From positions 7,502,001 to 7,566,000 of the forward strand of contig JAUJPP010000006.1 of NCBI GenBank assembly GCA_030562195.1: a stretch of DNA of 64,000 bases. The letters run 5' to 3'. How positions within the stretch are numbered: the first letter of the stretch is position 1; the number at the start of each line of letters is the position of its first letter. The notes beneath the pieces are model-generated. The model saw nothing but the letters and a program-made list of their open reading frames with translations. It was not told the origin of the DNA and made no database searches. The DNA comes from Nipponacmea schrenckii (Eukaryota; Mollusca; Gastropoda; Lottiidae). A program made the translations under genes and the position numbers. Of this stretch, positions 47,731-58,299 are shown piece by piece.

Positions 47731-47828
47731 CCTAACTGGTGCCAAGAGAAAATATCTACGCCCATCAACGGAACTCGTGTTACTTTTTAATGGGAAGTAG
47801 TAAAAGTTTAAAACTTTTAAGTGGGGAG

Positions 47829-48381
47829 TGTGCCGTTCTATCAAACGATTGACAATTATTTTATATGTTTATACTCTTATTGCAAAACTGTCCACCGTAC
47901 TTCGTTACAAGTATTAAGTCGCGGTTAACACGCCACTCGCGTGTCACATGTTTTACTCCTGCGTACAGACACATCAAAAAGACAATTATTTTGAGCTTTA
48001 CTATTATATTTATTTCATAAACATTTATCTTGTAATGCATGCTAATAATCATGCTAATTGTTTCACTTTCTGAGCATCGCAACAAGTATTCTAGATACCG
48101 GTAGGCCCTTTGATTTAGAGACATGATAACCAAGTCTACATGTTTATTTTTCAATGCCGCCATTCGTATAAGATTTGTCCTCATCTTTTCCGAGTTTAAA
48201 TGCTAAAGCTTCACAGTTATTTTACCACTACCTACTATTGTCAACTTTCGAATAAAGTTCATTCTTAACCGACGTTCAAGTCTGATGATTCTGGGTGTGC
48301 GTTAGCCTGCCTGTGGGGTTAATTGGGAATCTTTAGACACGCTTCTAGACACTCGACAGTTCCCGAAGACGAAACAGTACA
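47829..48381 (+). repeat. BEL/Pao 3' LTR
   Basis: 553 bp from TGTGCCG to CAGTACA, intact. Contains AATAAAGTTC at about 48250 (polyadenylation signal). It is followed by 'gctat'; the partner target-site copy would have been at the left of the missing upstream element. Confidence 0.88.
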
Positions 48382-48439
48382 GCTATAAATGAACTCTATG
48401 AACATAAAGCATAAAATAATGAGACCTAATATTATGCTG

Positions 48440-48640
48440 GGTTGCCACAAACAAACTGGTTGTTAGCTCTGTTTTTGATTATAGATACAGCGTCCTAGAA
48501 TGGGCTATATAACCCAGCCTCCGCCATATTCTTCAATTAACAACTAAGCTTAATTAGCAATACTACATTGTCTTCCCTTTCAGGTCAATTGTTAATCTCT
48601 GAGATTAATCTACTACAATACTACAGTGATTTCGTGTTGA
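48440..48640. repeat. 0.85-kb repeat family, partial copy with one segment inverted
   Basis: 48443-48535 is the reverse complement of about 51895-51990 ('gggctatataacccagcctc' against 'gaggctgggttatatagccc'). 48545-48635 matches 36200-36290 in the direct orientation ('caactaagcttaattagcaa'). So the left half is flipped relative to the two other copies. Confidence 0.7.
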
Positions 48641-48699
48641 CTGACTGGTAGGTATGGTGTCTGCTTCGGTAATCAAAACCATATCGCGGACGTTGAGTA

Positions 48700-48935
48700 A
48701 GGAGCGACCTGCTCCTATGGTTTCTTCAATATCTTTACTCATTGTTCTTCTTCTGTATCTTCCTTCTTCGTTCTTCTTCTATATCTTGATTCTTCGTTCT
48801 TCTTCTGTAACTGTCTTCTTTCTTCTTATAGAGAGCGATGTGCTCTTATAACTTCATCTGTCCTTCTTCTGTAAAGAGCGTTGTTTGCTCTTTAAACTTC
48901 TTCTGTCCTTCTTCTGTGATTCTTCTTGACGTTTT
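48700..48935. repeat. Pyrimidine-rich 'ttcttctgt' minisatellite
   Basis: Dense repeats of 'ttcttctgtat', 'cttcttcgttcttcttctgt' and 'tgtccttcttctgt'. On the opposite strand this is the likely 3' UTR of the LINE fragment at 49003-49456. Confidence 0.6.
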
Positions 48936-49002
48936 ACCGAAGACTGAGTCCACGTTCGACGTCATACCTACAGATGAGCAGGACGCTCTTCTGATGTGCT
49001 AC

Positions 49003-49456
49003 CTAGGTGATCATTCCTATTACTTTTAAGAAATAATAAACTGCTTCAAAAATTGCCGACATACCCTCTCCCGTATGTGACAGAATGTTGTTCAGATTAT
49101 AGTCCAGCTTACGTTTATTCAATAAATCGACCAGCGTTTGCCTCTCTTCCCTTAATTGCTCACAATGGATTAACAGATGTTCTGCGGTACCAGCTTCACC
49201 GCAGGGACATAGCTTTAGTTCGTATTTGTGATTTTTTACCTCACCCATCATTCTCAGACGAGCGACCAATCGACAGATCTGTCGATTGGGATTGTGCAAA
49301 ATTACTTTACTGTTAATGCTATCGTTTAGTACGAGAGTTACCTCCCATGCAGATTTGATGCTTTTGCCGATCATGCTCCGGACTTCTGATAAGCTGTAGT
49401 CTATCGGCTCAATTTCCGTTAGATCTAGTCCTTGTTTTGCGATTTGATTTCGTGTT
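49003..49456 (-). pseudogene. I-clade LINE ORF2, C-terminal fragment
   Basis: The - strand frame carries 'NRQICRLVARLRM' and the Cys/His motif 'CPCGEAGTAEHLLIHC', the same C-terminal signature as the LINE at 41831 but from a different, diverged family. The frame is open upstream to about 49456. The rest of ORF2 is absent, as expected for a 5'-truncated LINE insertion. Confidence 0.75.
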
Positions 49457-50980
49457 AAATAAAACTATGATTAGACCTTTATACAAAAGATATCCTAATT
49501 AGATGTCAATTGATAATTAAAAAGAATGAATGTGGATTATGACAAAAATAGAATTGTTTATTGTCTCAGGCGGCGGCTATTGTTCACGTGATTGATATGA
49601 AAATTTTAATCCTTGAACGTTAACAGTCATACAGTAAATTTGATAACACCCAAGCCAGAATTTTTAGGTTAAATATGGGGTGTAAAATGTATAATTTCAT
49701 ATTGCAATAAGTCATACACGAAAAAAATCTTAAACCTCTCTCTGACCATAAAAAAAAGACCATAAACCTAAACTCCTCTCTGAACACCCCACTCTTGATC
49801 TCTCCCAAATCTCTAAATTTCGTCAAGCAGTTACCTTAGCAATAGACAAAAAGATTTTACATACCTTTTCCTACACTCGGGCTTATTTTCCAAAACTATC
49901 CAACAATCTCGAACCTTTTATTCTATTAACACAAACTGTAAATACTGCAACAATTACCCCGAATTAAGTCTTGGGTGTTTAAAGAGTTGTTTCTATTTTT
50001 CCAAATTATAGAGGTATGGTATAGGAAGAGTAAAACTTTTATCAGAAGTAATGGTTTGGATGTGAGAGGTGAAGAAATGGCGGAGTGGTAAGAGGTGTGT
50101 ACATGACTCTATAACGAAATTACCTAATTATTAACACACTCCTCTTAGCAAACACCATTATGTCTTAGTAAGATGCTAAACTAGTAGAACACTCCCACCC
50201 CAAGTCCCACAACCTTCACTGCCCCTTTCTCAAACACAAACACATCCCACTGTCAGTGTGGAAACACCTCTTTAAAGTACAATAAGCTCTCACCCCCAAT
50301 CTACCATGACTACTATCTCTGTTTAACTTAATTTTTACTTTCTATCTTTTCGCTAGTGGGGACCTTGCTATACCTGAATACACTACCAGCAAGCAGGGTC
50401 CAACAAAATTACCTACCAATTTTCTTCTACCTTAACTCTATCTAACACGCGATATTTTAATACAAAGTAAACTAACTTTTACCTGCACATCTATTCTTCT
50501 AGCACTATAAACATAATTGTTATTAATTTTACTTTCCAGCTGTGTGCTAAAATATGTAAATAGTAAAACAACAACATGTACATAACCGAACCTTTGTAAA
50601 TACTATACTATATAGTATAAACCTCAACTTGTAAATATAAATGTATACAAATGAGTAAAGCACGAAGATGATAAAAACACTAGTACACTCTGGACGATCC
50701 CTATCATAGGCATTCTCTTCAAAAACCACCCTTTCTCTTAATGTACTAACAATAGCAAGTAACAATCTTATGTTTAGAGTTGGGATCAAAGGACCACTAA
50801 TCCCTCCTTGATCCTTTTAGCTATTCATAAGAACACTAACAACAATAGCCCGTAATAATATTCTAGTTCTAATATTCAGTGGAGATAGAGTACTTGGTGT
50901 TTATCACATGTATATATTTGAGATCCTTAATTAGACACCACTTCTGAGTGCTGCAATAAAATAAAATAAAAAAATAAAAA
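49457..50980. other. AT-rich intergenic, no recognised gene
   Basis: Low-complexity A/C-rich stretches (50150-50500) without a usable open frame. No RNA gene or transposon motif seen. Confidence 0.4.
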
Positions 50981-50984
50981 AAAA

Positions 50985-51165
50985 GCTCCCGCAGAAAATT
51001 CTAGAACTCCGTCCGCCAAACGTATGCGAATTGAGTTAACTTTAGGTCAGAAGGTCAACTTGATCAAAGATTCCGAGAAAATTCCTAAACTCACACAAAG
51101 AACTAAGCGATAAGTATGGAATAGGTAGAAGCACTGTCGGGGATATTATTAAAAAGAAAGACTTT
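50985..51165 (+). pseudogene. pogo/Tigger (CENP-B-type) transposase N-terminal helix-turn-helix fragment
   Basis: 'KRMRIELTLGQKVNLIKDSE' is followed, after a stop and frameshift, by 'KYGIGRSTVGDIIKKKD'. That is the psq/CENP-B N-terminal helix-turn-helix of Tigger transposases and TIGD proteins (K..LTL..K..LI, then YG...STV..I...K). Only about 55 codons survive; the sequence is cut by the repeat that starts near 51170. The DDE catalytic part is absent. Confidence 0.7.
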
Positions 51166-51229
51166 TATTTAATATTTGAATATTTATGATGAATGATGCA
51201 ATAAATGAAATACATATTTCATTAATTTT

Positions 51230-52075
51230 TAAAGAAGACTGTTTCTCAATACATTATCTGTTTTACTGCTAAGCTCTTATGTGCTATTGCTAAGCTCTTA
51301 TAAGCTCTTGTTATTATGTTACTGTTGTTCCTTGAAATGATAGAAGACAGGGTTAAGATAATATAATTTGTTTTGCTTCAGTTTTTAATTTCTACTAGAC
51401 AATAATAATAATATAATACAAATAATCCAATTCAATATAAACATTATACATATTGAATACTAAAATACATAATATGTATTATATATTATATAAGTTGGGG
51501 GTGTTTTCATGAATTACATAATAATGGGGTTTGGAGAGTTTACTCGCTTGCCATGTCGAGAGACACTACTTGCCAATATTCTAAGGACATGACTCCAATA
51601 TTATCTTGTGCAGTTGTGAGTCCACGCATTGAGTCCTGATGCAGCCTTGGCAGAAAATCTAAGGCTCAATTTAATATAATTGAATATTTGCTTTTATAGA
51701 TTATCCACCGAGCTGCACAGTTGGGGCAGTCAATAGGCAAGTACTAAGGCTCAAAGAATAATAACGTTTGATTAATTGCTTTAATAGATTTCATATCAGG
51801 CACTGACTACCAATGCTCTCCTATATTCATAGAATGATAGAAGACAAGGTTAAGATTATATAATTAGTATTGCTTCAGTTGTTAATTGAAGAATATGGCG
51901 GAGGCTGGGTTATATAGCCCATTCTAGGACGCTGTATCAGAGCTAACAAACAGTTTGTTTGTGGCAACCCAGCATAGTAATTAAAACTATAGCCAAATCC
52001 CTCTAATCAACAACTAAGCTTAATTAGCAATACGATAGTTAATCTCTGAGATTAATAATTAATATTATGAAGGTT
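51230..52075. repeat. 0.85-kb interspersed repeat, copy 3
   Basis: Direct match of 35440-36290. The hairpin stems are partly decayed here (first: gaaaatcta/tagattatc; second: agtacta/tagatttca). It additionally has 'ggcggaggctgggttatata' absent from copy 1. Confidence 0.75.
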
Positions 52076-52181
52076 AATTTACTACATTATACCCCTTTAT
52101 CTTCAACTGTTATTTCCACACCCGGAAATCATGATTATCTCCCCTTCTCTATTCTATTCCAATAGCGAAATAGTTCAATTT

Positions 52182-54126
52182 TCAGAATGGTATCCCCTGT
52201 AGCCAACCCATATCCCCTCGAGATGCTATATTGCTGCTGCGTTTAGTTAAGCCTAAATAAAATTTGCATGCATTATTTGGAAGCACATTAATACACCTAT
52301 GATTATTGATTCCCCCAAATTCCAGATGCGTAACTAAGGATGGGTAATACAAGAGCTTCATATAACTTATTATATACATTCAAACTAAAACCACCAAATT
52401 GAATAAACTTGGTTTTTATAACAGCTAATGCCCTATTTGCTGATTTTGCGAGCTCTTTAGCACTAAAAGAGTAGTCGCCAAATTCATTTAGCCATATTCC
52501 TAAATATTTATATTCACTAGTATATGCTATATTCAATTTACCGCAGTTAAACTTAAAAGTGCATCTGTTGACCCTAGGGTTGCGAAAATGGACAATTTTA
52601 GTTTTTTCTTAGTTTATAACTAACCTCCATTTACGGCACCAGTTGCTTAATACATTTAACAGACTTTGTAGTTTATTTTCATCTGATGCTAAAAGGACTA
52701 TATCGTCTACATAAAGTAAAGCAGATATCAGTTTGCCATCGATCTCTATGCCACAATCAACAGCATTCAATAACTAAATCATTGACATATATAGAAAACA
52801 ATGTCGGCGATAAGACACAACCCTGTTTAACTCCCTGTGTTACTTGAAATCATTCAGTTAATGAAGAGTTCACTTTAACAGAACAAGACACATTTTCATA
52901 AAGTGATTCTATTCTATCCAAAAACTTCCCTTGGATACCTAGAGTTTTTAATTTAAACAACAGACACGACCTATTTAAACCATCGAAAGCTTTCTTGGCA
53001 TCAACGAAGTTGTTTGGCTGATTTTCTATTGTTGATAATACTGCTCAAAACGTAAATATGGTCAACACAATTTCGTTCTTTTCGGAAACCATTCTGTTCA
53101 TCAACTAGAACATTACGATCCTCTAACCACTGTGACAATCTTGTATTCAGAATATTTGTGTATACTTTGCTCGGTATAGATAATAAAGTTATTCCCCTAT
53201 ATGACATTGGATCCCACTTCCTACCTCTACCGTTCTTAGGGATCGGGTTAATTATTCCTTTTAGCCGGGCACTTTATCAGTTTCAAAACACTTACTTATA
53301 TTAGTGTGGAGTAAAACTATACATGTTTCGTTGCGAATACATTCACTGACTATATTATGTATTCCTGTACATTTTCCAAATTTCATTTGGTATATAGACT
53401 TTCGGACCTCTTGTTCACTTTTTGTCTCGTTTCAGGATTTACAATTTTGTTCCAAAAATATGTGCTTACCATGTTTTATATCTTCTAAGTGTGCAGCATC
53501 AAAGTCGTCGCTTAATGGTATGTTTAGCAAATTATTGTAGTCAGCTTTCCACCTGTCTAAAACAGATCCTTGGTCAAAGATAAATCGATTTTCGGATCCG
53601 TCTCTTTGTAGAAGCTGGCCCGGACGGTATCTTTCGAAGTGGAACGTCACGATTATTTAACTCGTCTTCTATGATCCCTATAAATTAAGCATAATTATGC
53701 TGTATTTATGTTTTGCGTTTCATTAAAGTCGGTTTCAAGGTCATTGATCCGTTCCGCCAAAGCTTCTGTCGTTTTCTGGAAATCGCTAGGTATTTTTCTC
53801 GTGTCGTACAATGTAATACTGTTACTTTGTGTTTTATCATTACAGGCTTCCGAATCGTAACTTTGCAGTGAGAAATAAATAAGAAATACGTTGCAAGATT
53901 AACACCTCGATAGCTGTTCGTTAGTTGTTAATGCATAATAAACGACAGACTCACCCCGCTTTAATACACAAGAAAAGTTATTTGAACCATTTTCACCATA
54001 AACTCGTCCATTTAACATACACATATTGCAGCTTGTCAAAAAGTCTATCAGTTTTTCGCCAAAATCGTTACTCGCATGGTCTAAGATGTCCCTCGGAGGT
54101 ATATCATCCACTCCTGCAATATAATC
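52182..54126 (-). pseudogene. LINE (-) ORF2: endonuclease C-terminus and reverse transcriptase, broken
   Basis: Read from 54126 downwards: endonuclease end ('DDIPPRDILDHASNDFGEKL'), linker (53650-53432), RT with 'YRGITLLSIPSKVYTNIL' and 'DEQNGFRKERNCVDHI' (53207-53001), 'FVDAKKAFDGLNR' (about 52985), 'GVKQGCVLSPTLFSIYVND' (about 52820), 'ALLYVDDIVLLAS' (about 52710, the YxDD box), 'YKYLGIWL' (52510) and a C-terminal part with 'SRGDMGWLQGIPF' to 52182. At least six frame breaks. The missing N-terminal endonuclease is at 57487-57160, beyond an inserted LINE. Clade not assigned with confidence. Confidence 0.8.
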
Positions 54127-56862
54127 TTGTTCTTCGCCACATCAGATTCTATCGAAAAACTTTTCATATTTGGCGATTTCAATATTGATTTTCTTTCCAA
54201 AACGAATTCTTTTATTCATCCTATTCTAAATTTATTCGACCTCAAACAAATTATTACTGAACCTACCAGATTTGGCGCAAATGGAAACAACTCTCTTCTT
54301 GACCTAATACTTAGTAACTGTTCTGGCTACATTTGTAAATCGGGATGTCTTGATGCATCTATTAGTGATCATTGCCCTGTGTATTGTCAGTTGACCTTTG
54401 ATAAACCCAAATTAACATCTTTTAGACGTACTATCTGGACCTATCATGAAACAAACCTTGACAAGTTAAGACATGACGTTTTGGAAACTTGTTGGGATTC
54501 CATTGTTGTAGAGAACGACATTGATATGTCGGCAACTAACTTCACATCCGAATTAATGAGAATAGCAAAGAATAACATTCCGAATAAAACAATAACGATT
54601 AGACCTCGGGACAAAATTTGGATGAACAACACTATCAGAAACATGAGCAGGAAGAAAAACAAACTCCATCGTAAAGCTGTCAGATCGAATTCTGAATATC
54701 ATTGGCAAATGTTTAGGAACATCAGAAATGAATATATTAATCTAATTAGGAGAACAAAAAGCGAATATTATGAAAAAATTGATGACAAAATTAACAGTGA
54801 AAACTTTGAACAGAAAGATTGGTGGCATCTCGTTAATTCGTATGTGAAGAACCAAAAGTCCTCTTGCATGGAAATTCCACCTCTCATTAACAATGGAGTC
54901 CCATCATTTACGCCAAAAGACAAAGCTGACTGTTTAAATAATTATTTTATAACACAATCACAATTGGACACTGCAAATGCACATCTTCCTGATTTAGAGC
55001 AAAACCCACAATCGTTATGTCACATTGTCCTCACTGCCCAAGAAGTTAAAGACGTAATTTCAAATATTGACACATCTAAAGCAAGTGGACCAGACAACAT
55101 CAATGGAAAACTACTAAAACCTATATCTAATGAAATTTCTCTCCCTTTATGTAACCTCTTTAACCTCTCTCTTAACAGTAAACGCATACCTATAATATGG
55201 AAAACTGCCAATGTGACTGCTATTTTGAAGAAAGGTGATCCTAGTAATTGTGGTAACTATAGGCCAGTTTCTTTATTGAGCTTAATAGTTAAGATCTTTG
55301 AAAAATGTATTTATAAACACGTCTTTAACTTCTTGAGGAAAAACTCTATTATTACTAATCTGCAAAGCGGTTTCTTACACGGTGACTGCACAACCTACCA
55401 ACTAATAGATCTTGCGCACTTTTTCTGTCAAGCCATCGACCAGGGTCAGTATACAAGGGCAGTGTTCTGCGACATATCCAAAGCTTTTGACAGAGTGTGG
55501 CATGCTGCACTTTGTCACAAGCTCGGTGCTGTCGGTGTCAGAGGGGACCTGTTGGATTGGTTCCGCAACTATCTACATAACAGACATCAGTGTGTTGTGG
55601 TTGGTGGGTCCTCCTCTGACTCACTGACGGTGCCGGCGGGTGTGCCGCAGGGCTCTGTCCTTGGTCCACTACTTTTTATTATATATATTAATGACATTGT
55701 AAATAATATTAGATCAAACATACGCTTATTTGCTGACGATACTTCCTTGTATCTGAAAATCGATGACCCAACTCTCTGCGCTGCTGTTCTGAACAAAGAC
55801 CTCGAAACAATCAACGAATGGGCCAAAACGTGGTTAGTCTCTTTCAACCCACTGAAAACTGAAACACTTGCACTGACTACTAAAACTAGCCCTATTTTAC
55901 CTACATTGCGACTGGACAATACGGATATTAATGAAGTATCATTTCACAAACACTTGGGAATAATCTTTCAAACAAACTGTAAATGGGACAGACACATAAA
56001 TGATATTTTAAATAAAACTGGTAGGCTGATCAACTGTTTTCGTTCGTTTAAATATAGACTGAACCGACGTTCTCTCAGAACAATCTATACAGCATTTATC
56101 TTGCCTCATTTTGACTATGGCGACGTAATCTGGGATGGGTGCACTGCCGAACTAACTGATCGTTTAGAACAACTTCAACTAGATGCACTCAGGACTATAT
56201 GTGGTGCTGTAAGAGGTACTAGCCACTACAAACTTTACCAGGAAACTGGGTTTATAACACTACAGGAGAGACGACGGCGGCACAAACTACACTTATTGTT
56301 TAAAATACTTTATGGTCTTACCCCTTCTTACTTATCCGATTTAATCACTCAGCACGAAACTCCATACGACCTCAGACGAAGCAACGATCTTAACCAATTT
56401 TCCCATAGAACCAAATTATTTTCAAAATCTTTCATACCATCAGCAATAAAAGAATGGAATAAGCTTCCAGACACAATTAAATCATCAACCTCCATCAGCT
56501 CTTTTAAACATAAACTATCCGAATATGACACAAAACCACCACAATCATTTTTATTTGGACTCCGTCAAAATCAAATCATACATTGTCGCCTGCGTCTCTC
56601 CTGTAGTGATCTAAACGGCCATAAATTCTTGCGTCATGTGTCAGACAGCCCTGTTTGCGGTTGCGGTCATCGATTTGAAGATAGTGAACATTACCTTCTG
56701 TATTGCCCCTCACATTCAGCTGCACGCAATCAAAGTATCCTAAACATTGAACCGCATAACCGAACCATACATAAACTTTTAAATGGCACAGACAATTTAA
56801 TCGAATCCACACTTATCTTTAAAGCAGTCCATACATTTATTCATCTCAGCAGAAGGTTTTGA
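54127..56862 (+). CDS. LINE ORF2 fragment: endonuclease C-terminus and reverse transcriptase, open frame
   Basis: 911 codons without a stop. The frame is open from the first base of the insertion and its first codon is not an ATG, so it is the rest of a longer ORF2. Endonuclease: 'LFIFGDFNIDFL', 'NSLLDLILSN', 'SISDHCPVYCQL' (the SDH catalytic block). RT: 'DTSKASGPDNING', 'ILKKGDPSNCGNYRPVSL', 'RAVFCDISKAFDRVWH' (first Asp), 'AGVPQGSVLGPLLF', 'NIRLFADDTSLY' (FADD box), 'KHLGIIFQTNCKWD'. C-terminal Cys/His motif 'CGCGHRFEDSEHYLLYC'. The absence of stops suggests recent insertion. Confidence 0.9.
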   Translation: MFFATSDSIEKLFIFGDFNIDFLSKTNSFIHPILNLFDLKQIITEPTRFGANGNNSLLDLILSNCSGYICKSGCLDASISDHCPVYCQLTFDKPKLTSFRRTIWTYHETNLDKLRHDVLETCWDSIVVENDIDMSATNFTSELMRIAKNNIPNKTITIRPRDKIWMNNTIRNMSRKKNKLHRKAVRSNSEYHWQMFRNIRNEYINLIRRTKSEYYEKIDDKINSENFEQKDWWHLVNSYVKNQKSSCMEIPPLINNGVPSFTPKDKADCLNNYFITQSQLDTANAHLPDLEQNPQSLCHIVLTAQEVKDVISNIDTSKASGPDNINGKLLKPISNEISLPLCNLFNLSLNSKRIPIIWKTANVTAILKKGDPSNCGNYRPVSLLSLIVKIFEKCIYKHVFNFLRKNSIITNLQSGFLHGDCTTYQLIDLAHFFCQAIDQGQYTRAVFCDISKAFDRVWHAALCHKLGAVGVRGDLLDWFRNYLHNRHQCVVVGGSSSDSLTVPAGVPQGSVLGPLLFIIYINDIVNNIRSNIRLFADDTSLYLKIDDPTLCAAVLNKDLETINEWAKTWLVSFNPLKTETLALTTKTSPILPTLRLDNTDINEVSFHKHLGIIFQTNCKWDRHINDILNKTGRLINCFRSFKYRLNRRSLRTIYTAFILPHFDYGDVIWDGCTAELTDRLEQLQLDALRTICGAVRGTSHYKLYQETGFITLQERRRRHKLHLLFKILYGLTPSYLSDLITQHETPYDLRRSNDLNQFSHRTKLFSKSFIPSAIKEWNKLPDTIKSSTSISSFKHKLSEYDTKPPQSFLFGLRQNQIIHCRLRLSCSDLNGHKFLRHVSDSPVCGCGHRFEDSEHYLLYCPSHSAARNQSILNIEPHNRTIHKLLNGTDNLIESTLIFKAVHTFIHLSRRF

Positions 56863-57157
56863 CATTACTACTTGAGCAATTTTATTATTTATATTTATCA
56901 CATTTATATTTATATATTTATATCGCATTATAACACGGGAGATTTATTATGGGATGTGGCACACTTCTTTAATAACAAAGTACTTTGTTGTTGGGGAGGT
57001 GTGTTGTATGACATGTGTGACATGTATGTATATATGTACATAATTTATATTTGTTATAATGTATAGCTATGTTGTAAATGGGAGAGGGGTGATATAGGCC
57101 CAGTCTGTTCCCCAATCCTTTTCATATTGAATAAAATATGTTTAAACAAAAAAAAAA
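54127..57157 (+). mobile_element. CR1/Jockey-type LINE, 5'-truncated, nested in the - strand LINE
   Basis: Starts inside an endonuclease domain, keeps one long open frame to 56862, and ends with a short 3' UTR and an A10 tail (about 57147-57157) after 'gaataaaatatg'. The flanking sequence on both sides belongs to one LINE on the opposite strand, so this is a clean nested insertion. 5' truncation is usual for LINE integration by target-primed reverse transcription. Confidence 0.85.
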
Positions 57158-57487
57158 TCTAGAATTAAAGTCCCCCGCAATGTATAATAAGCCTTCATTT
57201 TGAAAACAATACGTATGTTGTAAAAGATCATCATAAAACTCACCAGCTTCACGATTCCTATTATTTGGTGGGAGATAACATGAACAAATACAAATGTTGC
57301 AGTCACTTATAGTTTTGTGCCTAAATTTAAGCCACAGAATATCTTCTTTCGAGTTGTCTAATACGTGCACATCATATATTTCGAAGAGTTCTAATTTAAC
57401 TAATACACCAACACCCCCAGAGCCTCTTTTAGCAGATTTATGTAAGTAGTGTCGATGAACGACAGCTTGTGTGCTATCTCGTAGCAA
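57122..57487 (-). pseudogene. N-terminal endonuclease of the - strand LINE
   Basis: - strand frame with 'GGVGVLVKLELFEIYDVHVL', 'CICSCYLPPNN', 'LLYIAGDFNSR', the first half of an AP-endonuclease domain up to the GDFN block. It stops at the A-tail of the + strand LINE near 57157 and continues on the far side at 54126 ('DDIPPRDIL'). The catalytic N-terminal residues before GDFN are partly outside the frame. Confidence 0.75.
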
Positions 57488-57759
57488 CTATTAAAAGTAT
57501 TAGTTATTTAAAAAACTAAACCAATTATGGTTTAAAAGTCGAATTTCTCCAAATTATATAGAAAGTTAGAGAGCGACTAGTGATAGGTGCTTTCACCTCG
57601 ATGGTTTGGCACACTAATGATGGTTTTCGCGCGCGCATCTCACATGACCTCGAAATGACGTCATACAGTATGACAGAATTTGAATTGAATATTTTTTGGT
57701 GCGTCTTCTTTAATTTTTATTAAGTAAACATTGTAAAACGGTGGCTGACATACGACATT

Positions 57760-58280
57760 TTAACTTTTAATTTTGAATTAAAAACTTTTACTTTTCACCT
57801 AGGTAAAAATTAATTTTTAATTAAAAACTTCAATTTTCACCATGGTGAAAATAATTTCCACCAAGGTGATAATTCAAAGAATAAATAATTAAAAACTTCA
57901 ATTTCCACCATAGTGAAAATAATTTCCACCAAGTTGATAATTCATGGAATAAATGATTAAAAACTTCATTTTCACCTTGGTGGAAATTATTTTCACCTAG
58001 GTGATAATTCAAGGAATAAATAATTAAAAACTTCAATTTTCACCATGGTGGAAATTATTTTCACCTAGGTGATAATTCAACAAATAAATAATTCAAAACT
58101 TCAATTTTCACCTTGGTGGAAATTATTTTCACCTAGGTGATAATTCAACAAATAAATAATTAAAAACTTCAATTTTCACCTTGATGGAAATAATTTCCAC
58201 CAAGGTGATAATTCAAGGATTAATAATGTAAAACTTCAATTATTTGCACCTAGGTGATATTTCAAGGAATAAATAACCTG
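57760..58280. repeat. Seven-unit ~68-bp satellite with paired TTTCACC/GGTGAAA palindromes
   Basis: Units start near 57827, 57892, 57957, 58024, 58091, 58159 and 58229. Each carries two palindromes (TTTCACC-wwGG-TGAAA and CACC-wwGGTG) around a short AT core and 'ttcaa.gaataaataattaaaaactt'. The core reads 'gaaaataatttcc' in units 1, 2 and its reverse complement 'ggaaattattttc' in units 3-5. The short - strand open frame here (57830-58036) is only the repeat. Confidence 0.85.
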
Positions 58281-58299
58281 AGTTCTGAAACCACTTTTT

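Larger units (their letters stand above)
42753..47828 (+). mobile_element. BEL/Pao LTR retrotransposon, internal region
   Basis: Lies between the split 5' LTR and the 3' LTR (47829-48381). Contains gag, aspartic protease, RT, RNase H and integrase in BEL/Pao order, then a polypurine tract (47818-47828). The primer-binding region just after 42752 ('gtaaaataactaaag') was not matched to a tRNA. One nonsense codon, two frameshifts and a deleted integrase zinc finger make it non-autonomous. Confidence 0.9.

Noticed and set aside
48700..48935. CRISPR-like or coding repeat array
   Set aside because: Irregular spacing, pyrimidine-only units; LINE 3' UTR minisatellite in a eukaryotic genome.
57830..58036. 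- strand 68-codon frame
   Set aside because: Translation of the 68-bp satellite.
57760..58280. CRISPR array
   Set aside because: Units are contiguous and palindromic with no unique spacers; eukaryotic satellite.
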